A stretch of 64,000 bases of DNA from Pisolithus tinctorius (taxonomy: Eukaryota; Basidiomycota; Agaricomycetes; Boletales; Pisolithaceae), in contig JANFAH010000011.1 in the NCBI GenBank assembly GCA_024663395.1, forward strand, positions 248,001 through 312,000, in the 5' to 3' direction. The first letter of the stretch is position 1, and every line of letters starts with the position of its first letter. The position numbers were made by a program, and so were the translations under genes. The notes under the pieces are model-generated. The model did not search any database. It worked only from the letters and a program-made list of their open reading frames with translations, and had not been told where the DNA came from. Below are positions 22,241 to 34,017 of this stretch, one piece after another.

Positions 22241-24770
22241 ATGGAGTCCCAGTATGAATCAGACACCTGGGATCAGACGGAAAGAGATGATGCTGATGGT
22301 GAGTGAGATATAGAACCATCAGATGTGGGGGAAAGGGAGGAAGAAACATTTGAAGTGGAAGAGTTGGAGATCCTTGGGCACTGACGCCAGGAATGGAGGC
22401 AAGCAGGGAAGAAGAAGAAGCCTGCAGTTCTGCTATCTATATGGGAGGAGATGCAGGGATTGGACAGGAACAAAGAATTGAGAGGGAGCAAAGTCCAGAC
22501 CAAGTGCAAGGTACGCTCTAAAAGTTCTGATTCGGATGCTCACAATTCAAAGCACCCTTGTAGCTAATACAAGATTGGTTGAAAAAGCCCCTCCGTTCAA
22601 AGAAGCCCTGCATTACCCTTAGATCCAGTTACAAATACTCTGTGCGGGCAGTGGTCCGCGAATTGTACCAAGAGCAAATACAGGAGAGGCTTGCAAAAAT
22701 GAAAGTAGAAGAAGGCGATACCCATGGAAGCAAGCAGATCCAACAGTATCAGAATGCATTGACAGCTTTTATTCAGGATGACCTGACGGAGGAACAATTG
22801 GCTGCAGCTGAAGATATAGCGGAAAGGTGGAATGGGCAGGAAGGCCCTGTGCCAGAGACAAAAGCAAGGTGCGATTTTATGAGGTCAACTTCCCAGTCTT
22901 CAATTTATCCTGGTTCCCAGGAATGCAGCCAAGTATGGGTACAAGTATGTCTGAAACTTTGCGATGGAGATGTGGAGATATTGTGGAATTTGCATAGTGT
23001 GTATGGCTGGGTGGAAAAATGAGGAGGGAACTATACAGGCATGCACGTGAGTCCACCATATTCTCCTCTAGGCCTAGGTAAGACTCATGCAATGACAGTA
23101 TGGACTTCAATAACGAAATCGCGGGATGGGATCCCCTTCAATGATGTCCGCACACTGGAAGGAAGCTGGAGAGAGTACCTTGGGGAAACATTTGAGGAAC
23201 CAGGAACACTGCCTGAGCATGATGGCGAGTCAAGTCCCGAACATGCTCGGAAAAAGACAGCAGCCAAAGCAATGAGGACGGGCAAGGTTGACTCTGTGAA
23301 ATTGGTGAAAAATGCCAATGGAGAGATTTGGATTGGAGAAATCGCGGGCCTTAGCCGGGACCAACTACAAAAAACGGTTCGCGGATTTATGACTGCTCAC
23401 TACCGTGAGTGGCCAGAGTATTTAGTCTCCTCAATCTCTGATGAGTGCTATCAGGATTAGCATGCGGAAATCCCTCGTCAGCAGTGCCATTCAAGAACTT
23501 CGGTCATCATCAAGCAGAAATGATAGCAGCCCACCATCTTCCTGAAGGATTTACCTTCGACTGCGACCCAAGTCACATGTGGATGACAACAGCTACCCAG
23601 CTGCTGTCCTTTTGGTGCAAGCGACAGGAAACCCATCCAAATGATGTGTTTGGATTTCAGAAATGGATCGATCGATCTGGCGAGCTGCAGCCACCAGTGG
23701 ATAGAACTTTGGTACCCCTCCAGGTTGTGAGGCAGCAGAAATACCAAAAGACACCTGCCCCCAAATACAAAAAGAATCCTGGAAGGAAAAATGTCAAGGG
23801 CAAGGGTAAAGCATGGGAAGAGGGAGTGGCAGATGATAGTGTGGATGATAGCACGGATGACAGTTTGGATGATCACGGCGAGGCTGAGGGGAGCGATGTT
23901 GGAACAGATGATCCCTCCACTAAAAAGGTGCGCCATGTGTGATTTTCATGCACGACAGATCAGCACTAATGCGATTCCGGTCTTCAGGTATCTGGCGGGA
24001 GGCAAAACCGTGCCAAGACACCATTCCCTTCTCGTTCCCGCTCAAATCCCCCACCAGCTGATGGTTCCCATAGTGAGCGGCTCTCTGCACCTCCAGCCCA
24101 TGCAAACACCCCGGTGCATCGTCCACGAAATCAAGCGCTAACTGACAATAATGGGAGGGAAAGCAACAGCCATGATTCCGATGATGAAGCTGATGAAGAC
24201 ACTTATTTGCCCACCCTATCCAATTCAAAGAAATCGGCAACATCCCTGAATAGTGAGCTTCCTGCTGCAACTTGTATTCGCAGCAAACTCTGATCTGCAC
24301 TCAGGGAGCGAGTACACAACTGAACTACAGGACCACTCAGAATATGCAGATGCAGATGGATTAGAGAGCATTCCTTTCACTGACCTCCCAACTGAGGAGG
24401 GGTCAACGAGCAGAAACAAAGGTGGAAAGCTGAAATCCGCCCTGAAGTGCATGCACAAGGCAAGTTTGGTCATGTTAAATCAGTTGTCATGGCTAACAAG
24501 TTTGCGTTGTGTGTTAAGTCGGCTCTGTCAGAATTGAGTGAGCCAGACATGAATTGATGTCGACCTGGGGCCAAATACTCGTCCAAGTCCAACAATAATG
24601 GATCTGTGACCTCCAATGCAGCATCCGTGAATGTGAAACAGGGCATCCCTGGGAGCACCTGGAAGTCACCTCATGTCAGAAAGGCCCCTGCAAGGCCAGA
24701 TGCAGATGTTCCATCTCCTGATGCAAAGAGATCACGCAAGCAAACAGGCAGCAATCAGAAGCAGAAGTAG
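22241..24770 (+). pseudogene. KDZ-associated partner protein, second subfamily, broken
   Basis: Starts MESQYESDTWDQ. Recognisable blocks in order: WEEMQGLDRNKELRG, VRELYQEQIQERLAKMKVEE, AAAEDIAERWNGQEGPVP, a block with AAKYGYKYV, LEGSWREYLGETFEEPGT, NANGEIWIGEIAGLSRDQL, HHLPEGFTFDCDPSHMW with LLSFWCKRQETHPNDVFGF, and a Lys-rich then Asp/Ser-rich tail. From memory this is a family found beside KDZ transposases in ectomycorrhizal and other mushrooms. Lesions: TGA at 22304-22306, 22382-22384 and 22952-22954, and a frame change near 23130. The first two sit where CGA fits. No function known. Confidence 0.75.
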
Positions 24771-25233
24771 TTGTCGAATCCCTCAAACATTCAGAGCGGA
24801 AACCTTTTTTGGAACTCGTGTACAGTCTATAGAGGGCTTAGCCTAGTTTTACACATTAGAATACAATTGTATGGAATGTATGGTAGCTCATGACACCATG
24901 GTGGTTGTGAGAGGCGTCTTTGATATCGGAGAGAGGGATAGTTAAGCGGGACAATTGAGCGGAGAGCTGAGCAGGACAGGTCTACGTATTGGCCATGTGG
25001 AAGCAACTGGTAGCTATCTATGTAGGGAGATATTGCTGCTCATCTCCCATGTATTGCTGTTACCCAAAATTTGGCTCCATCCGCCATTGTCCAACCTTGC
25101 TGAACCAAATATGGCCGCGTCCACCATTGTCCAACCTTGCTTCCCACGGTGTGAATGATATTCTCGCCATTGTTCCTACAAGTTTAAATCTTGATTGATC
25201 ATCGAGCTATCAGTGAACCCATCATTGTCGAAT
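24771..25233. other. Spacer between the two KDZ-2 partner genes
   Basis: No gene seen. CCATTGTCCAACCTTGCT occurs twice (about 25084 and 25125) in an imperfect direct repeat. Confidence 0.5.
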
Positions 25234-27269
25234 ATGTCCACCAAACAGTCCCACCAAGTTCATTTCCATCATCAAGGTGAGGTTGTCTTCATTGTTGGAT
25301 CCAGCGACCTAAGCCATCCACAGCTAATGTAAGACCAATCAAGCCAAGGCAATCTAGCTCCTGTGTGAAGCAGTCCAAAAATCTGGAGGAGAGGCTAGTA
25401 CGACTGCATGAGCTGTGAGAGCCAACCCCGCCACCAATTGTCTCAAGTGGAAGGGCAGATATGGCGGGGTCGAACATTGATATTGCGGCCGGTGAGTGAA
25501 CATGATTTCTCTCCAAGCTCAACAACAAAGTTCTTTTGCTATAGATTCATCCGAAAGTTTGCTGGCTCAGTTCCTGCAGGAAAGGGAGCCAACCGCTCTG
25601 GCAGAGGGCGGAATCGTGGCCGGTGAGTTGGCACGATTGCCCTTCAAGCTAACAAACAAACTAATTTTCTAGTAATGGATCCACACGAAAACTTGATGAA
25701 TTGGTTCCTGAATGAATGGGAACCAACTGCTCCCCCAGCAGATGGTATGAACATGGATCTACTCGAGCAATTGCTGAATGCGTGGGAACCATCGGCACCA
25801 CCAGTCACAGACGAGAAATTGAACAGGATGGACGGGTCTTCAACACCTGCACAAGACATGACTATGCAGGTCGATTTTCTGGCAGACTTGCAGAATGTGT
25901 GGGAACTGTCTCCTCTGCCCATCACCCGTGAATCATCAAATCTGAGGGACCCATCTCCTCGACCCAATTCTCTGACTAACCTGCTTGCTCAATTGCAGGA
26001 TATGAGGGAACCAACACCTCCCCCGCTCGATTCAAATGTACCCATCGAATCTTTTGACTTGACAGCGGATGAGGACAATGGCAGAAACCATTTGACTTTT
26101 GGCATGCCTGAACGATCAGAGATGAGGGATCTTTTCGAAGAAATATGCAACAGTGAGCATTTATTTGGTTCCATTCGTGTGATCAGTGATATCCATCGAT
26201 TATGTAGGTGAACTTCCATCCGAACAGCAATCTCTTCAAATGGAACAATGGGGATTGGCACCTGTTCCATGTTGTGATCAGGGTATGGGCATGAGCTTAA
26301 TCTGATACGCTGTTGATGTTGATAATTGTAGTCCTGCGTGCCTTACATGCTGCAGTATCTCGCTACCACGGAAACACCACTCCCAGCGACACACCATTCA
26401 ATCCCACCCTCGATAGGCACCTTGTGCGTGCTGTGAATGCCATTGCGAGAGAATTGGGCACAGCTGCAAGGGACCAGTATGGTGCAGCGTCTCAGGGCCT
26501 TCGACTCATCAATATGCTCGATTTGATGGAAGTCATTCATTATCCGCGTTCCGCCTTTGAAAATTGTCCGGAGCCATTCATTGCCAGCCAATCACACCCA
26601 TCTCGCCAGTCTGTGGTAGAGATGGGTATCGTCTACTTGGCGTGCCAGATTGAGGTGGCCTCTGTACATCTGAAGCAGACTGCCAATATCGTGGGATGGC
26701 CCACGCATTGGTTTGCAAACCTAGCGATGGACTTGGTAGGTTTTACATCAATTTTTCACAATGTGGGACTGATACATAATTCCTTCAGAATCAGCTTAAT
26801 AGCTTGATTCTGGTGACGGTGTCGTGTGCCAGCTATACTCCTCCCCTCCCAGCGTGCTACCATGCGTACCTCAGACACCAAGATGATGAGGTTAGCTTCC
26901 ATGAGCAAATGCAGCTAATTCCCCTTAGCGCATTTTGCATAATCGACAATATCAGCACCATTGTCCCGCATTGGACCCCGCACACAGCTGATCCCAATTC
27001 CGGCTTTGCATTCCCTTGGTGGCTATATCGTTCCGAGGAATACGCAGCGGATTCCCAAAGATTGCAAGGCAAAGGATTGTTTTCCATGGCTTGGGTTTTT
27101 TTTAAGGTATGCTGCTTATTCTCGTTGCTGCAAATCATTGATGATGGCCCAGGGCTTATGGCCATTGCCTGAGGCGCCAATCGCAGACCGTCTTGATGGC
27201 CATATCAAGGAGCAGGTAAACTACTGCATTGAAAATATTCAGAAATATGCCGATGTTGTCCGCAGTCGG
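25234..27269 (+). pseudogene. Repeat-containing partner gene cut by an LTR element
   Basis: ATG at 25234 (MSTKQSHQ). The N-terminal half has about six degenerate repeats of the type LLxxLxxxWEPTxPP (for example FLNEWEPTAPP, LLNAWEPSAPP, LQDMREPTPPP), spread over several short exons joined by GT-AG introns with near-identical borders. The C-terminal half has DRHLVRAVNAIARELGT, QIEVASVHLKQTANIVGW, LSAFCIIDNISTIVPHW, FAFPWWLYRSEEY and IKEQVNYCIENIQKYADVV. I know such a protein only as a conserved hypothetical in mushrooms. TGA at 25416-25418 fits CGA decay inside a repeat, a T8 run near 27094 shifts the frame, and the gene stops at 27269 where the LTR begins. Confidence 0.65.
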
Positions 27270-28167
27270 TGTCATATCCATGACTCTCGGACTCGGACTC
27301 AGCCCAGTCCGGACCCCTAGCCCCTAACTCCGGTCAACTCTGGTCCTAGTCCAGCCTAGAAAACCCAATCCCGGCCCTAGATAACTCAACTCCAGCCTGC
27401 ATAACTCAAGTCCGGTGTTTTACCCCTATCTCCGGTCCGTTTCGGCCTCCCGGCCTTGCGCTGCTCCACCCCGGTCCTCCTAGGTCCATGTCCGGGTCAC
27501 CCAGACATAACTCCGGTCTGTTTCCCTTTGTTTGTACTATATTTAGTCTAGCCCGTTCATTTTGCTTACTGTACAAATCCTGTGTCTGACCCCGGTATGC
27601 CGGTCACCTGGACTTTGGCTATTAGCCTCGGCACAGCCACTATGGCTATCCACTCTCTTGCTAATCTTCTTGCTAATAGCTTATTAACAAGTCCGGCTTC
27701 ATGTTCTTTACTCCAGACTGGCCTCATGTATTTAACCCCTGTACATACTTTGTAGCACCCTCAGTCAGAATATCAACTTAGTATTACCCTCAACTCTGTA
27801 TTACCCCTCGAGACTATTCTATAGCTAAGGCCAAGCCTTAAGCTATCCCTGGCCCCTGTCCTGGACCTCTCCCCGGCTTGCATAAGGGTACAGCACATAA
27901 GCTGAGACCAAGGGAGGTAGATCCAACCCCGGACCAGCTTCCCCTTGTGCGCACTCCTACACTGGTCGGTTTCCCACGCTACCGGTCTTGTTCCCGCGCT
28001 CCCGGCCTTAAGTCCGGTCCTCCGGACTTAGCCCCTGATCTCTGGCCTCAACTCCGGTCTAACCGGACTTGGCCCCTGTCTCCCGGCCTTGATTCTGGCC
28101 ACTCGGACTTAGCCCCTGTCGCCCGGTCTTGAAGCCCGGTCACCTGAGGGTAAACCCATACTTCACA
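27270..28167 (+). repeat. LTR (898 bp), CCGG-rich
   Basis: TG...CA ends. Closely related over its length to 39993-40902, which has a clean 5-bp TSD, so the ends are firm. Rich in CCGGTC/CCGGACTT words. Contains CTATATTTAG at about 27536 and several weak TATA-like stretches, which leave transcription direction open. Confidence 0.8.
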
Positions 28168-28198
28168 GTATATTCTGACTCACACTTGTGCAAGCCAT

Positions 28199-28627
28199 TA
28201 TGGCGTAAAATGTGCACATTTATTTTTCGCGGCCACACCGCCACACCACTGCGCCCATTTGACCACGTCATTACCTTTTGCAGCCACACTGCCACACCAC
28301 CGTGCCCATTCGACCGCGTCATTACTTTTTGCGGTTGCGCAACCGCACTACCGCACCCTTTCAGCCACATCGTTACCTTCCGCAACCACACCACCACGCC
28401 CTCTCAGCTGCGTCGTTACCCTCCGCAACCACACCACTCGACCGCATGTCACTTTCCGCATATATATATATATACATAACCATACTATGTGTGTATTCGT
28501 ATATGCCTACATAACATAACAATCAATCCCTGCACATTAATGATTGAGTTTTGCATGAGGTATATAGAAACAACAGTGATTGTATTGGCTAGTAAATTTA
28601 CCAAGTGGTGGGTAATACAAATGCGAA
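28199..28627. repeat. Left TIR of the IS3EU-like element, with internal minisatellite
   Basis: Inverted match to 60708-61175. The outer ~40 bp are unique sequence, followed by about 4.5 copies of a 43-51 bp unit (CCGCACC, CGTCGTTACC, TTCCGCAACC), an (AT)n run at 28459 and a unique inner part ending GGTAATACAAATGCGAA. A further 15 bp also match the right arm after a ~30 bp gap. Confidence 0.88.
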
Positions 28628-28653
28628 CATATCAATGAATGGTATCATAGAAG

Positions 28654-29933
28654 TTATTCAAATCTCTGACATCTAAAAACCCTCCTCCGACGAAGAAAAA
28701 CTTCGCTGTCTCCTCCCGGACAAGCTGCATCCTTCATCTCCTCCATCAAGGGAGATCGACAAGGTGGAGGGTGAGATCGACGAAGTGAGGGAGACCGACG
28801 AGGGGAAGATGACGGGGAGTGCGAGTCTTCGCGGTACTTGTCTCGCACGTAGTTGCGACCAAGTTCCCGAGTGTATTCCCTGTCGCATCCATGTGGCCTG
28901 TAGTCATGCGAGCCGTCTGGGCTCCAAGCTGGGCCCTGACTGTGACCTTTGCTGTAGTCTCTCCATGGGGTAGGTGAGCGTTGGGAACGTCGTCGGGATG
29001 TCTCGTATCGGTGAACGGTATGGTAGTAGTTGTCGAATGCTTGTTCAATACACTCCATCCAGACGCGATTAAGCTGACTAAATCGTTCCCCAACAAGGCT
29101 GTAGAAGGTGGAGTAAGAGTGCTCTTGCAAGCAATAATCATGTTGATGAGTTCAATCTAACCAACAGTCATGAGTATGATTTTGAAGTAATTAAAATAAC
29201 AATACTCACCTCTCCTCCTTCCTTCGACTGGATCTTCAAGAGCTTGTGGACCGCTTCTTCATAGTTGAGAGCGTTCATGATAGTAAGGTATATCATTTGT
29301 CGTAGATTGACCAAGTTTGTCCCCGTCCGATCCAATTTACCTTCTCATTCTTTGGCCGCCAAAGGGTCAAAATTATGACACAGGAAGTGAAAGAGTCACG
29401 TACCTTGCTCTTTGAAAATGAGTGCATTTGCTTTTGGAGAGTTTTCTGCCAGAAATGCACCGACCTCACGCATGAATCCAACCGCAATCTCAACCGAGTC
29501 ATCCGTTGGGCACTCAAGGAGGAAGATGAGGGTTTCAAGCGCAATAATCTCATGTGCGACAGCTTGATTGATGAGGTGAGCAATGAAAGTTGTCGAAGAA
29601 TGACAGACGGTCTGTCCAGCATCAACAATTCGAAACAGGCGGGAAAGAACTGCGACTTACTTTGTCGTTACGCTTGAATGCACATCGAAACTGGCTTATG
29701 AGCCAGGCTAAGACAAGCTCTCCCACTTGAGGAAGTTTTGTGTTGATAATGGCCACCAGAGTGGCGAAAACAGGTGTAAAGGGTAAGCTGGGCGCCTGTG
29801 CTTTCATGACACTGCGGGCGAACGGTCCTCAACCTCGTATGAGGTTTTCTGAGAATGGTTCGGGAACGACCCGCTTGATGTCAGCGACGTTGACTCGGTT
29901 AATGATACTGGTGAACGATTTGCGCAGCACGTC
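28654..29933 (-). pseudogene. CWC22: CWC22 splicing factor, decayed and internally deleted copy
   Basis: Minus-strand pieces match Cwc22, the spliceosome protein that recruits the exon-junction factor eIF4A3. MIF4G part: INRVNVADIKRVVPEPFSEN, a stop, then SLPFTPVFATLVAIINTKLP and LISQFRCAFKRNDK, an intact intron, then HLINQAVAHEIIALETLIF and FMREVGAFLAENSPKAN. Next comes TNLVNLRQMIYLTIMNALNY, EEAVHKLLKIQSKEGGE, an intron, then the MA3 start LQEHSYSTFYSLVGERFSQL and an RS-rich tail. Missing: the N-terminus, the stretch between MIF4G and MA3, and most of MA3. TGA at 29829-29831 fits a CGA codon. Introns are kept, so it came by DNA duplication rather than from mRNA. Confidence 0.85.
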
Positions 29934-29999
29934 TCAGGATGACTGTAATCTTGACTTGACTAAACGTGGAGATGAAAAGTCAGTGGCCAGACAAGGATG

Positions 30000-30678
30000 A
30001 TTATGTCAGCAACTAGTCGTCCATATGGCTACAGCGGCTCAAAGGTGGTTACTCACCGCTCATGCGCAGCGCTCGCCTGGCCACCGACTTTTCATTCCAG
30101 CGTTTATGATAGTAAAATAATCTACTATGATTTTATTTGAAGTAAGTCTCGAGACACGAGGCGTGGAGGCATTGGAAGGGGGGGAGCACGTGATTAGTAA
30201 GCAGCCACCAAGTGCAGATAAGATAGTACGAGGTGTAGTACTTCAGATCGCAACAGCACACTGCATAATTACATATAATTTTGGTACTGTTCTCTAGGTA
30301 ATACACAGGGCTCGAAGAATATGGATTTTTTGTGAAGAAATATGCAGTACTTGGATCACAATCTTGGTTACATGTGTAAAATCAGCTTATGTTTTTTTTT
30401 TCTTTCTCAGACTTATATAGTGGTAGAACTATTCTAATTCTTATACAAACCTGAATCTAATTTACCTGGTTCCAAATCTGTAAAAATACTGGCAATCTGA
30501 CTTGAATTGATTGAGATGTTCAGATTCTAAAATTTAGCTACTACATGTGTGTGATTTTGTTCATTTAGCCGCGCCCTCAGTTTTGAAAATGGCCGTAATA
30601 TGAAGAAGCTCCCAAAGCAGTATACATTGCGACCAAACCAAGTTACATGGTAAGACGCTACATCTCTATGTACAACGA
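30000..30678. other. AT-rich spacer, no gene seen
   Basis: A 20-bp imperfect inverted repeat of GAAAAGTC-type sequence (about 29971-29993 against 30076-30097, core TGGCCACYGACTTTTC) spans its left edge. No coding signal. Confidence 0.4.
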
Positions 30679-31621
30679 CTACGTAGGTATGATTTTGTGG
30701 ACAAGGCGATCTTTAACGCGAGTAATGAATTGATGAGAATGCGCAAGTGGTTTGTTCAGGTTCATTATATGTGAAAACATATGCCTCTTACAATCCACAC
30801 CGACCCGGCCAAATTGCAATCCTTTGAAGTGATCGATAGCTTCATCCAAACGCCGCAGGTTCCTTCCATCAAGGAGGAGTCGCCCCATACCGTTCCACCA
30901 CACCGCAGCCCAATCCTCTGCACACCCTTTGTGGTCCTGACAGCTGCTAGAATGCACAATGGGGGGAAATTCTGCAGCGACTGTGCGGATGTACTCATCC
31001 AAATGGGACCTGACATAGACATAGGTGACGTACGTATCCATCCCCATCCGGACATGGTGAGACTTCTTAATCTTCGTCAGTGGGACTTCGCAAAGCCTAG
31101 TAAAACCTCTTTCGAAGATGGCCCGGATCTTGTACTCGATGCCTAGATAAACGAGTTCGGAGGGATGGAAGAAGTATGCTCTCTCGATGACACAAGAAGT
31201 GACGAAGTTGAGCATGTGGGCGCTGCATTGGAAATGGCGGACGAATTCCAGCAAGTTCTTGAGGTCATCCAAGGAATATTTGGCAGAAGGACGGGGACTA
31301 GAACGAGCGAATTCAGTAAGGGTCACCATCAGGGGAGTGCTCAGAGACTTACCACATGAACTTGAATTCGACGAACAAGTCAAAAGTTTGCGCAGTCAAA
31401 TTTTTGCCACCGAGAATAATCGGCTGCCCATCAACCTTCCCCTCCTGGCTGTCTGGCGCATATTGGCCAAGCGAAAAGACGTCAGCAAAGAGTTTGGACT
31501 CGTTCACCAAGATGTCGTGATTGAGTTTGTACAGCGTATTCTCGACCCAGAAGATGAACGTGCCATTTTCGAAATAAAATTCAGGATGGCGGGTGACTGT
31601 CACTGGCGCTGATTCAGTCAT
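30679..31621 (-). CDS. BTB/POZ domain protein
   Basis: Exon 1 31353-31621, intron 31298-31352 (GTAAGT...CTAG), exon 2 30679-31297, 295 codons with no break. The start MTESAPVTVTRHPEFYFENG, then FIFWVENTLYKLNHDILVN and IILGGKNLTAQTFDLFVEF, is the BTB fold as found in the large Agaricomycete BTB family. The rest (VYLGIEYKIRAIFERGF and a C-terminal CQDHKGCAEDW region) follows the same family. The frame is also open upstream to 31807, but the ATG at 31621 matches the usual start. These proteins bind partners such as cullin-3 or each other; the role here is unknown. It lies inside the IS3EU-like element, between the CWC22 copy and the integrase. Confidence 0.82.
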
Positions 31622-31776
31622 GATTGAGATGAAACGGCTGATGGAACAGTAAGGGAAATTATATGTGTTATTGTTTATTTGTTGCCTTCTGTTCTCATAC
31701 GTTCCACGTACTGTTACGTCGGGTTCCGGGGTTTGGACTTCAAGCTCGAAGACCCATCCCATCGATGGCGACATCG

Positions 31777-33048
31777 CTTCCCAGTTCCATCCCTCAGCTG
31801 CCTGCAAGTACTACACCGTGGCTGGAAAACCTCATTGTGGTGGTTGATTCGCTCTCCGACATTTATCAGCATGCTTTCCAGGTGTGGACCCAAGAGGACA
31901 ACAATCTAATTCGCCTCGAGTGTCATCTTGGCTTTCTGGAAGGAAATGCGATACATCTGCTTACAGCGATTGAAGAAGACCATGTGGGCGCTGACCTGTC
32001 CGAGTGGCTCTCGGACGCCACTGAGCTGGTTGGGAAGCTGTATGCAGTGATTGCACGCTATCGAGACAGCATGAGGACTTGGTGAGCAAACTTAAAAAAA
32101 TGGCTCCCAACACTATCAGCCTAATGTACGCGTTCTTCGTGCTTAGTGCAGATGAGAACATAGAGATACCAAAGCCGGTAGCGGAAGTTCACACTGGTTT
32201 ATGAGGACGGCCGAGGAAGGTCATCAACATCGACATTCTCAAGGAGGTCGTTTCAAACTCAAGACACATTCATTCCACTGAACTTGCGCACCTTCTCGGA
32301 ATCCATCGAAATACTCTGCGCCTTTACATGAGGTGCCATGGCATTGAGCGTACATACACTGAGATTAGCGACACAGACCTCGACAATCTTGTCAAGGAAT
32401 TTAAGAAGAGACAGCCAGAATCTGGACTTCATTATATCATTGGGTTCATGTGGGCACAGGGGGTTCGTGTTCAGTATCGCCATGTAATCCAGTCGCTTTC
32501 TAGGGTGGATCGCCTGGGCCAAGCTTTACGAGACCGCCGTACGAAGACCAGGCGCAAGTATCACGTCAAGCGGCCCAATGCGTTATGGCACATGGACGGT
32601 CACCACAAATTGATTCGGTGGGGGATCGTTATCCATGGATTCATCGATGGGTTTTGCCGCATGGTACGTTTATCAGTCGTCTAACTCGCAACATTCATTG
32701 ATTCATTTTTAGGTTACTGCGATGCGTGCTAGCGATAATAACCAGTCGGCGACCGTCCTTCACGTATTTAAACAAGCGATTGAAGAATATAGTATGCCTT
32801 CCCGCATACGCGGAGACTGTGGTGGTGAGAACCTTGATGTCGCAACCTACATCATTATGAAGAATGGCCACCACCAAGGCTCGTTTATCTGGGGAACGTA
32901 AGTATATTTTACATTATTTTTGTATTCGATGTTGCTAATCACGCATGAATCTAGATCAACTCGAAATTGTCGTATTGAGCGTTTGTGGGTCGAAGTCGGA
33001 TCTCAGTTCGCCAGATGCTGGCACGCGTTCTTCACTTGGCTTGAACGT
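31777..33048 (+). pseudogene. Integrase-type DDE transposase, 5' part
   Basis: Exons 31777-32081, 32147-32663, 32713-32897 and 32955-33048. After a helical N-terminus and an HTH-like ELAHLLGIHRNTLRLYM region comes the integrase core: WHMDGHHKLIRWG (first Asp), IRGDCGGEN (second Asp) and, 35 residues on, RIERLW (Glu), a D,D34E arrangement. The gene is cut at 33048 by the Gypsy LTR and resumes at 58350 in the same frame (TSD ACGT). TGA at 32202-32204 (GL, stop, GRPRKV) fits CGA to TGA. Family assignment to IS3EU-type integrase transposons comes from memory and from the element's TSD and ends. Confidence 0.85.
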
Positions 33049-33703
33049 TGTAGGAAAAGTCCAAGTAGCTGTATAATACAAGCTAGATGGCTTAGATAAC
33101 AACAATAAAAAATGAAGGGAACGAATTGCTCGTCCCAAGGGATTCCAGACTGTCGAGTCTAGAAGGTGAGGCCCAGCGCTTTGTAGCAGTAGTGGTTCGT
33201 GACGTGCGCAGCGTGGTCCGCGGAATAGTACTGGCAATGTGAGCGGTGCGAGCGGTATACGTAGTTCGTGCGTGGCGGAATGCGAGATGTGCGGTGTAGA
33301 CAAAGTGTAAAGGAAACTCATGGTGACCTTCCGAGTGCCAAAAGGTATCATTCTGTACCTAAGTACAGGGCTTTATAGTCCGGACAAACCCGGAACCTAA
33401 GTAAGACAGGGTACAGTAAGGGAAGGCCGTGCAACAGCGCGTACTCAGAAGACAGGCCAAAACAGAGGCTGAGGGTATACTACAAGCACTAAAAGAATAG
33501 AGACCATGATAAAAAAAAGAGTCCGAGGAAAAACAACAACTGGAGCACAGCGGCCGCGGGTATAGCATTGCGTGAGAAGGAGCGAGGGCATGGGAAGGTA
33601 GCGCGTGAACAATGGTGAACGCGAGAGGGGAGCGGATGTAACAGTAGTCATGGAATGGTTAATGATAGGGGCTTACACGTCCAGGGAATGCGGATTCCTC
33701 ACA
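33049..33703 (-). repeat. Gypsy 3' LTR
   Basis: On the minus strand it starts TGTGAGGAATCC and ends TTTTCCTACA. 655 bp, the same length as the 5' LTR. The differences I checked between the two are at CpG sites (for example CAAG/CGAG, CCAG/CTGG). Confidence 0.92.
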
Positions 33704-33743
33704 CCTGCGGGGGACTTAGATGCTGACCGTCCCCGGTCAGCCA
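33704..33743. repeat. PPT/stem-loop repeat next to 3' LTR
   Basis: CCTGCGGGGGACTTAGATGC followed by TGACCGTCCCCGGTCAGC, a stem-loop. It is repeated with few changes at 35816-35857. The G-rich strand next to the LTR is the likely polypurine tract region of the Gypsy element. Confidence 0.7.
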
Positions 33744-34017
33744 TGTGGCGTGGAGGACATAAATAGCTTGCCACGTGGTGATGGCAACAGTGTGGTACTG
33801 AGGGTTCGAGAACGCCAGTGAGCTCTGCGCAGAAGCGAAGGAAGCATAGAGCCGAGGGACACGAGAAGGCCATTGAATACCGCGTATAGGCGTCCGGACC
33901 GATGACATAAGCGCCTCATGGCTGCTAAGTATATAATTGTTAGTGCGCGGCTCAAACCTTCGCATCGATTTGATTCTTTCCTCCCCTCCATCCATCGCCT
34001 TCTCTATCGCTGTAGTC

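Noticed and set aside
1..27269. A TET/JBP-type oxygenase gene, often linked to KDZ elements in mushrooms
   Set aside because: I looked for an HxD...H dioxygenase pattern near both KDZ transposases and saw none.
28140..28519. Frames across the TIR minisatellite
   Set aside because: They are read-through of a tandem repeat, present in all frames and on both strands.
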